A DNA stretch of 8,082 bases from Clostridia bacterium (GTDB lineage: Bacteria; Bacillota_A; Clostridia; UBA1212; UBA1255). How positions within the stretch are numbered: position 1 is the first letter of the stretch; each line of letters begins with the position of its first letter. The notes beneath the pieces were generated by a model, which worked only from the letters and a program-made list of their open reading frames with translations, was not told the origin of the DNA and made no database searches. The position numbers and the translations under genes were made by a program. Location: assembly GCA_017522515.1 (NCBI GenBank), contig JAFWZH010000345.1, positions 1-8,082 of the forward strand, written 5' to 3'. Of the stretch, positions 4,758 through 8,082 are shown piece after piece.

Positions 4758-4883
4758 TTTGAGAAGTTATATCATAGCAAAAAACGCCGAGAAAATACAA
4801 TGCGAATTATTGCAAATGTAGTTTTTTGACAATGTTTTTATAGAGTTATCTATGCATCTACTTCCTTGTTATTTTTTCTGAAA

Positions 4884-6185
4884 TTAATACTTCAAAGAAA
4901 CACTGATACAGAACATATTATCTTTAACTTTGCTTTCGAAAATACCGTTATATTTTTCGGAAATTGATTTAATGATTTCAAGACCGTAATGTGAATCTTT
5001 TTTTCTTTGTTCATCTGTGTTTTCTGCGGTGCTATTTTCTTCTCTCAGGTAAATGTAACCATCCTTGCAATCGATATTTAAAAGCACGGATTTGTCTGCT
5101 GCTTCTGATGAAGTTAAGGCGTTATAAGCGTTATCAAAAATATTAGTAAGAAGTCTGCAGATATCAAGCTCAGAAATATTTGTTGTTTCCGGAAAGACAA
5201 CATTGAAATCACAGGAAATATTCTTGTTGTTAAATCTTTTTTCGTTATTTGCAAGTATGCAATTTACCAGGTTGTTGTTAGTGTACTTTTTAAGTCCGAC
5301 TTCATTAATTTCTTTTTCAAGCTGATTAGTAATTCTTAATATTTCTTCTTTGCTTTCTTCGGAAGGCATATCCATCATGTAACGTATTGTCTGAATGATA
5401 TTGTTTACATCATGCCTGTATTTGCGCATTTCGGCAGCATCTTCCTGCAATTCCGCATAATACTCGTAGTTCAGTTCACTTTCTTTTTCGAGCAGTTCAA
5501 GGCGCTGCTTTTCCTGAATACCGTTGACGGATTTTATTGCTATATGCATAAATACATAATCTGCAGCTAAAGTAGCAAGTGAAAGAATAATAAAGAATAT
5601 CGGGAATTTACTGTCACCTGTGTATTCGTTTGCAACACCGTCAAATGTAATAATACCGACATCAAACTGAAGGTAGAAGAAATAAATATATGTTACAATT
5701 TGTATAATGGGAATAAATAAGAATGCAATAAATAGCTTTTTGTCCGGCAAACCTTTGAATGATTTTATGTACTGATGCGCAACAGCAAGAGAAAAAGCAT
5801 ACATAACAGAGAAAACGCAATTCATTACCAAGTCGCTTGCAAACGGATCTGATATGTTGAGCCAGTGTACCAAATAATAGCTGACCGGGTCGGTAACACA
5901 GGAGAAAAACATCCATATAATATATGCTATAATTTTGTTTTTGATTGAATCGCCAAATAAAGTAAATACCATTATTAGCGGCAATCCAAAAGTAACAAGT
6001 CCGCGATACGGCTGAACAACCCTTTCAAACATAATAAGTACAGCGGCAACTATAACTATCGTGTAAATTATACAGCTTTTTGGAAGTGAAAGTTTGCGTT
6101 TGAGCGTAGTACCGAAGAAAATAGCAGCAATTATCGCCTGTATTCCGGATAAAAGTATAACCATTAAATATGCAGGTAAACCCAT
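4884..6185 (-). CDS. AgrC/ComD-like GHKL sensor histidine kinase
   Basis: This 433-aa membrane sensor kinase is partner to the LytTR regulator encoded just upstream; only five bases separate the stop and this ATG. Residues 1-215 carry six or seven hydrophobic spans (about 5-23, 37-53, 64-78, 84-100, 118-137, 150-171, 195-215), as in peptide-pheromone sensors. A charged helix (about 222-255) leads to the dimerisation/phosphotransfer motif RKYRHDVNN with His258. The GHKL ATPase domain follows, with an N-box LLTNIFDNAYNA (Asn348, Asn352) and a G-box SHYGLEIIKSISEKYNGIF. The G-box is poorer in glycine than the common GHGxGL, but the kinase frame is otherwise complete. AgrC-type kinases sense a secreted cyclic or linear peptide. 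No peptide or AgrB processing gene is visible here, so the ligand is unknown. Confidence 0.9.
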   Translation of the reverse strand: MGLPAYLMVILLSGIQAIIAAIFFGTTLKRKLSLPKSCIIYTIVIVAAVLIMFERVVQPYRGLVTFGLPLIMVFTLFGDSIKNKIIAYIIWMFFSCVTDPVSYYLVHWLNISDPFASDLVMNCVFSVMYAFSLAVAHQYIKSFKGLPDKKLFIAFLFIPIIQIVTYIYFFYLQFDVGIITFDGVANEYTGDSKFPIFFIILSLATLAADYVFMHIAIKSVNGIQEKQRLELLEKESELNYEYYAELQEDAAEMRKYRHDVNNIIQTIRYMMDMPSEESKEEILRITNQLEKEINEVGLKKYTNNNLVNCILANNEKRFNNKNISCDFNVVFPETTNISELDICRLLTNIFDNAYNALTSSEAADKSVLLNIDCKDGYIYLREENSTAENTDEQRKKDSHYGLEIIKSISEKYNGIFESKVKDNMFCISVSLKY

Positions 6186-6190
6186 TGATT

Positions 6191-6910
6191 TTACACCCCT
6201 GTTTTATTAAGCAGATTAAAATTAAATTCCATATATTTCGTTTTTACATCGGTTCTTTTTGAAGGGCTGATGCTTATTTTTTTATTATCTGTCATAACGA
6301 AGTTGTTTGACTCAAGTGACGAAATATGACAAAGGTTGACAATAAAGCTTTTCTGACACCTTATGAAACTTTCATCAAGTCTGCGTTGAATATCGTCAAG
6401 CTTTTCATAAACCGTAAACACATCATCTTTAGTATATATGTGAGCTTTTCTTTTGTCGGATTCAATATAAATAATTTTATCGAAAGCTAAAGAAAGCTCT
6501 GAACGGTTTACTTTAATTATCAATTTTTGCTGATTTATGTCTTCAGCAGTTTTTATTCCATTTATATGCTTTAAAAGGTAGTCTTTTTTTATCGGTTTTT
6601 GAAGGATTGCGAAAGGTCGCACCGTCAGGAATATTTCTTCAAAATACTCATTGCCGAATCCTGTAATAAAAATCAGTTTGATATCGGGATAATTATTTGA
6701 AAGCTGTTGAGCAAGGTCAATACCGCTTGAATCGGAAAGGCGGATATCAATAAACGCAGCATCTGTATTATTATGCTCTGTTTTTAAATACTCAAGTGTT
6801 TGCTTGCTGTTATCAAAACAAGCAACATCGAGAGAATTATCGGCTTTAAGCAGTTCACTTTTAAAACCGTTAAGGAATATTTCATCATCATCGCATACGA
6901 CAAATTTCAT
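6191..6910 (-). CDS. LytTR-family response regulator (AgrA/ComE-like)
   Basis: This 239-aa regulator is first in the two-component operon. The receiver domain (1-120) has acidic residues Asp7-Asp9, the phosphoacceptor Asp55 in AFIDIRL, Thr83 in FITGF and Lys105 in LQKPI. A LytTR DNA-binding domain covers about 129-230, with YIESDKRKAHIYTKD, RCQKSFIVNLCHI and ISISPSKRTDVKTKYMEF, all characteristic. Phosphorylated LytTR regulators bind pairs of direct repeats about two helical turns apart and activate adjacent promoters. Such an array lies immediately upstream (6957-7036), touching the -35 box of this gene's own promoter, so positive autoregulation is likely. The ATG at 6910 follows GGGTGGTG at a suitable distance. 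Confidence 0.93.
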   Translation of the reverse strand: MKFVVCDDDEIFLNGFKSELLKADNSLDVACFDNSKQTLEYLKTEHNNTDAAFIDIRLSDSSGIDLAQQLSNNYPDIKLIFITGFGNEYFEEIFLTVRPFAILQKPIKKDYLLKHINGIKTAEDINQQKLIIKVNRSELSLAFDKIIYIESDKRKAHIYTKDDVFTVYEKLDDIQRRLDESFIRCQKSFIVNLCHISSLESNNFVMTDNKKISISPSKRTDVKTKYMEFNFNLLNKTGV

Positions 6911-6936
6911 TTTATTTCACCACCCTTATTTATTAA

Positions 6937-6965
6937 ATTATATCTGTAAAAGTATTGCAAGTCAA
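6937..6965 (-). promoter_or_regulatory. Sigma-A promoter of the two-component operon
   Basis: On the minus strand TTGACT (6965-6960) and a perfect TATAAT (6942-6937) are separated by 17 bases. The start site would be near 6930, giving a leader of about 20 bases before the regulator ATG at 6910. The first 20-bp repeat unit overlaps the -35 hexamer. Confidence 0.8.
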
Positions 6966-7036
6966 CAAATCAACCGGCAAGTTTTGAAAAACGATGAAAA
7001 GTTATTACATGAATTTGCAAGTTATTACATTCAGCC
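6957..7036. repeat. Four 20-bp units in exact phase, LytTR-type binding array
   Basis: AAGT recurs at 6959, 6979, 6999 and 7019, exactly 20 bp apart. Units begin GCAAGT at 6957, 6977 and 7017, and AAAAGT at 6997. Units three and four share AAGTTATTACAT (6999-7010 and 7019-7030). The T-rich extension after AAGT weakens toward the promoter. LytTR boxes known from AgrA and ComE are short GTT-containing direct repeats with about 20-22 bp centre spacing, and AAAGTTATT fits that form closely. The array sits between the operon promoter and a possible divergent promoter at 7048-7075. Confidence 0.75.
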
Positions 7037-7047
7037 TCTGAACCGTA

Positions 7048-7075
7048 TTGACCAATGAGCTTCAGTGGATAAAAT
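7048..7075 (+). promoter_or_regulatory. Possible divergent plus-strand promoter
   Basis: TTGACC (7048-7053) and TAAAAT (7070-7075), 16 bases apart, match consensus at five of six positions each. It begins 12 bp after the last unit of the phased array. A transcript would start near 7082 and meet the hairpin at 7110-7149 followed by TTTT. The only frame beyond is antisense to the Xre gene. It may be fortuitous in AT-rich DNA. Confidence 0.3.
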
Positions 7076-7103
7076 GGAATTTAGAAAAGCTATACTATAG
7101 TAT

Positions 7104-7149
7104 AAAAATAAAGTGCAAAAATGAAGCGATAACTTCACTTTTACACTTT
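7104..7149 (-). terminator. Intrinsic terminator of the Xre-type gene
   Basis: On the minus strand the arms 7149-7133 and 7126-7110 form a 17-bp stem that needs only two G-U wobbles, with loop TTATCG. The sequence then runs ATTTTTATA. The hairpin begins 14 bases after the Xre stop codon. A perfect 14-bp palindrome, TATACTATAGTATA (7091-7104), abuts its 3' end. Confidence 0.75.
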
Positions 7150-7163
7150 TGTCGGTGAATTTA

Positions 7164-7490
7164 TTAGATTGAAAGTCTGTCAATCAGTTGTTCGATAATT
7201 CCAAGCACAAATTCCTTATCTTCGTTGGAAAGTTTTTGGAGTTTCTTTTCGAGTTCAGAAACGGTTTCATGCAAAACGATATTTGACTCAATTCCCAGAA
7301 GCACGTCAACCGGAATATTAAGTGCATTGGAAAGTGCAACGAGAAATTTCCTGCCTGGTTTTCTGCGCCCGGTCTCAATAGCGCTGATGTAGTATTCGTC
7401 GGAATTTATCAGTTCTGCCAATTGGGCTTGAGTGAGATTCAGTTCCTTGCGTTTGGCTTTAATAATATGCCCTATCGTTTCGTTAGCCAT
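7164..7490 (-). CDS. Xre-family helix-turn-helix transcriptional regulator
   Basis: This 108-aa protein has a Cro/CI-type helix-turn-helix in its first 67 residues: IGHIIKAKRKELNLTQAQLA at 6-25, then YYISAIETGRRKPGRKFLVA and LNIPVDVLLG. A charged helical C-terminal segment (about 75-106) probably mediates dimerisation. No peptidase or ligand domain follows. The ATG at 7490 has AAAGG eight bases upstream. The gene is transcribed divergently from the cohesin-domain gene and has its own terminator, so it is not part of the two-component operon it reads toward. Candidate operators around its start (TATAGTATA copies and a TTGTGC-TTTT-GTACAA dyad) suggest autorepression, possibly with control of the divergent gene. 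Confidence 0.88.
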   Translation of the reverse strand: MANETIGHIIKAKRKELNLTQAQLAELINSDEYYISAIETGRRKPGRKFLVALSNALNIPVDVLLGIESNIVLHETVSELEKKLQKLSNEDKEFVLGIIEQLIDRLSI

Positions 7491-7550
7491 ATACTATACC
7501 TTTCTGAACAATCTTGTGCTTTTGTACAATATCTTTATAGTTATAGTATA
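7490..7550. promoter_or_regulatory. Candidate operators in the Xre gene leader
   Basis: TATACTATA at 7490-7498 touches the Xre start codon and ribosome binding site, and its inverse TATAGTATA lies at 7542-7550. Between them is TTGTGC-TTTT-GTACAA (7514-7529), a dyad with one mismatch. Weak minus-strand promoter hexamers (such as TTAACT with a TATAAC about 19 bases downstream) overlap the 7542-7550 site, so a bound repressor would block transcription. The protein bound is inferred to be the Xre regulator itself. Confidence 0.4.
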
Positions 7551-7588
7551 TGATTTTAAAAACAAGTTAAATGTGCAAAACATCAAAC

Positions 7589-7618
7589 TTGACAAATTGC
7601 ACTATATAGATATATTAT
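7589..7618 (+). promoter_or_regulatory. Sigma-A promoter of the cohesin-domain gene
   Basis: A perfect TTGACA (7589-7594) is followed after 18 bases by TATTAT (7613-7618); TATATT at 7611-7616 with a 16-base spacer is the alternative. GTGCAA (7573-7578) and TTGCAC (7597-7602) form an inverted repeat around the -35 hexamer, a possible regulator site. The leader would be about 45 bases. Confidence 0.65.
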
Positions 7619-7669
7619 TAATTGTAGGCAATTTATTAAAGTAAATAATTAACATACAGGAGGTATGAT

Positions 7670-8082
7670 ATGAAAAGATTTATCTCGGCAATTTTAGCAT
7701 TTGTTATGCTTTTTACGGTAGCAACAAATGTGTCAGCTGTTTCTGACAGGGTTTATTCAGAACCGGTGGTTTGTGAAAAGGGTGACAGAATTACGATACC
7801 AATAAAAATTGAAGGCAACAGCGGCTTTATGGGATTTGCGGTGATTGTCAGCTATGATAAAGACATATTCACACCGGTTTCTGTGTCAAAGGGAGAAATG
7901 CTTAAGGGCATATTTAACGACAGTATATCTACCTCATCAGACAATACTTTCAAAGCTGTGTTTACCGGAACAGAAAATTTTACTGATGATTGCATTTTAT
8001 TTAATATGGTGTTTGATGTTGCAGATAACGTAAGCGGAAAATATGACATATCGCTTTCATATTCGCAGCCGGATACTTTCAA
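7670..8082 (+). CDS. Secreted cohesin-domain protein, N-terminal part (runs off window)
   Basis: This frame is open from the ATG at 7670 to the window end (137 residues), with AGGAGG six bases upstream. Residues 1-23 are a signal peptide: MKRF, a hydrophobic core and a VSA cleavage site. From about residue 31 it reads VVCEKGDRITIPIKIEGNSG, then FMGFAVIVSYDKDIFTPVSV, SKGEMLKGIF and ILFNMVFDVADNVSGKYDIS. This is the beta-sandwich pattern of cohesin modules: kGD.v.vPv.i....g..gf.f.v.YD...l....v..G. Cohesins bind dockerin modules on enzymes of cellulosomes or amylosomes. Whether this is a scaffoldin, a single-cohesin anchor or a cohesin-like adhesin depends on the missing part. It is the only plus-strand gene in the window. 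Confidence 0.8.
   Translation, partial: MKRFISAILAFVMLFTVATNVSAVSDRVYSEPVVCEKGDRITIPIKIEGNSGFMGFAVIVSYDKDIFTPVSVSKGEMLKGIFNDSISTSSDNTFKAVFTGTENFTDDCILFNMVFDVADNVSGKYDISLSYSQPDTF

Larger units (their letters stand above)
4525..4883. other. Intergenic region between the kinase operon and the small operon
   Basis: About 360 bp without a supported gene. It holds a candidate promoter (4580-4608) and dyad (4553-4569) for the small operon, a strong hairpin (4727-4757), and a weaker minus-strand extended -10 promoter: TATGAT at 4771-4776, preceded by TG, with TTGTAT at 4795-4800 after an 18-base spacer. If that weaker promoter is used, its transcript would begin just before the hairpin. A 19-codon frame at 4645-4704 has no ribosome binding site and is not called. 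Confidence 0.6.

Noticed and set aside
6994..7041. 15-codon plus-strand frame (MKSYYMNLQVITFSL) inside the phased array
   Set aside because: No ribosome binding site, and it lies entirely within the binding-site repeats, which explain the sequence.
7852..8082. Minus-strand frame opposite the cohesin-domain gene
   Set aside because: The plus strand has a signal peptide, ribosome binding site and cohesin pattern over the same bases; the minus frame has no start signal.

Overview
The window looks like the chromosome of a low-GC, Gram-positive gut Clostridium relative, most likely a Ruminococcus-type member of the Oscillospirales. The clues are an AT-rich background, strong AGGAGG ribosome binding sites, a GHKL/LytTR two-component system, a DUF6809-type protein, and the start of a secreted cohesin-domain protein of the kind found in cellulosome- or amylosome-forming ruminococci. 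This is inferred from gene content, not from a marker gene. Apart from the cohesin gene, everything is transcribed leftward on the minus strand.

Positions 1 to about 3050 look like one end of an integrated, probably mobilizable element. Reading leftward it carries an excisionase-like winged-helix protein (2185-2003), a tyrosine integrase (1982-912), a MobC-like ribbon-helix-helix protein (910-587), a small overlapping ORF (594-496), a spacer with a 36-bp GTAC-phased palindrome, a 16-codon leader ORF, and the start of a P4/D5-type primase that leaves the window at position 1. About 1 kb upstream of the excisionase gene is non-coding. It holds iteron-like repeats (2249-2640), a perfect 10-bp dyad, a terminator hairpin, and dyads plus TTGTTGTCA direct repeats that could be the attachment region (about 2797-3052). 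No relaxase or conjugation gene is visible in the window.

Positions 3198-4608 hold a small operon read right to left: an unrecognised 177-aa protein with a possible S24/LexA-like C-terminal half, a DUF6809-like protein, and two tandem related small proteins that match only the C-terminal tail of Rpn/PD-(D/E)XK transposase-type nucleases. It has a plausible promoter (4580-4608) and a clear terminator (3198-3222).

Positions 4727-7036 hold an AgrA/AgrC-like (LytTR/GHKL) two-component operon: the response regulator (6910-6191) followed by the membrane histidine kinase (6185-4884). No agrB, agrD or other pheromone gene is visible. Upstream lie a near-consensus promoter and four 20-bp units in perfect phase. 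The first unit overlaps the -35 box, and a weaker divergent promoter lies on the far side, an arrangement like the agr P2/P3 region.

Positions 7104-8082 hold an Xre-family repressor (7490-7164) with its own terminator and candidate operators, and divergently the start of the secreted cohesin-domain protein (7670 onward), which runs off the right edge.
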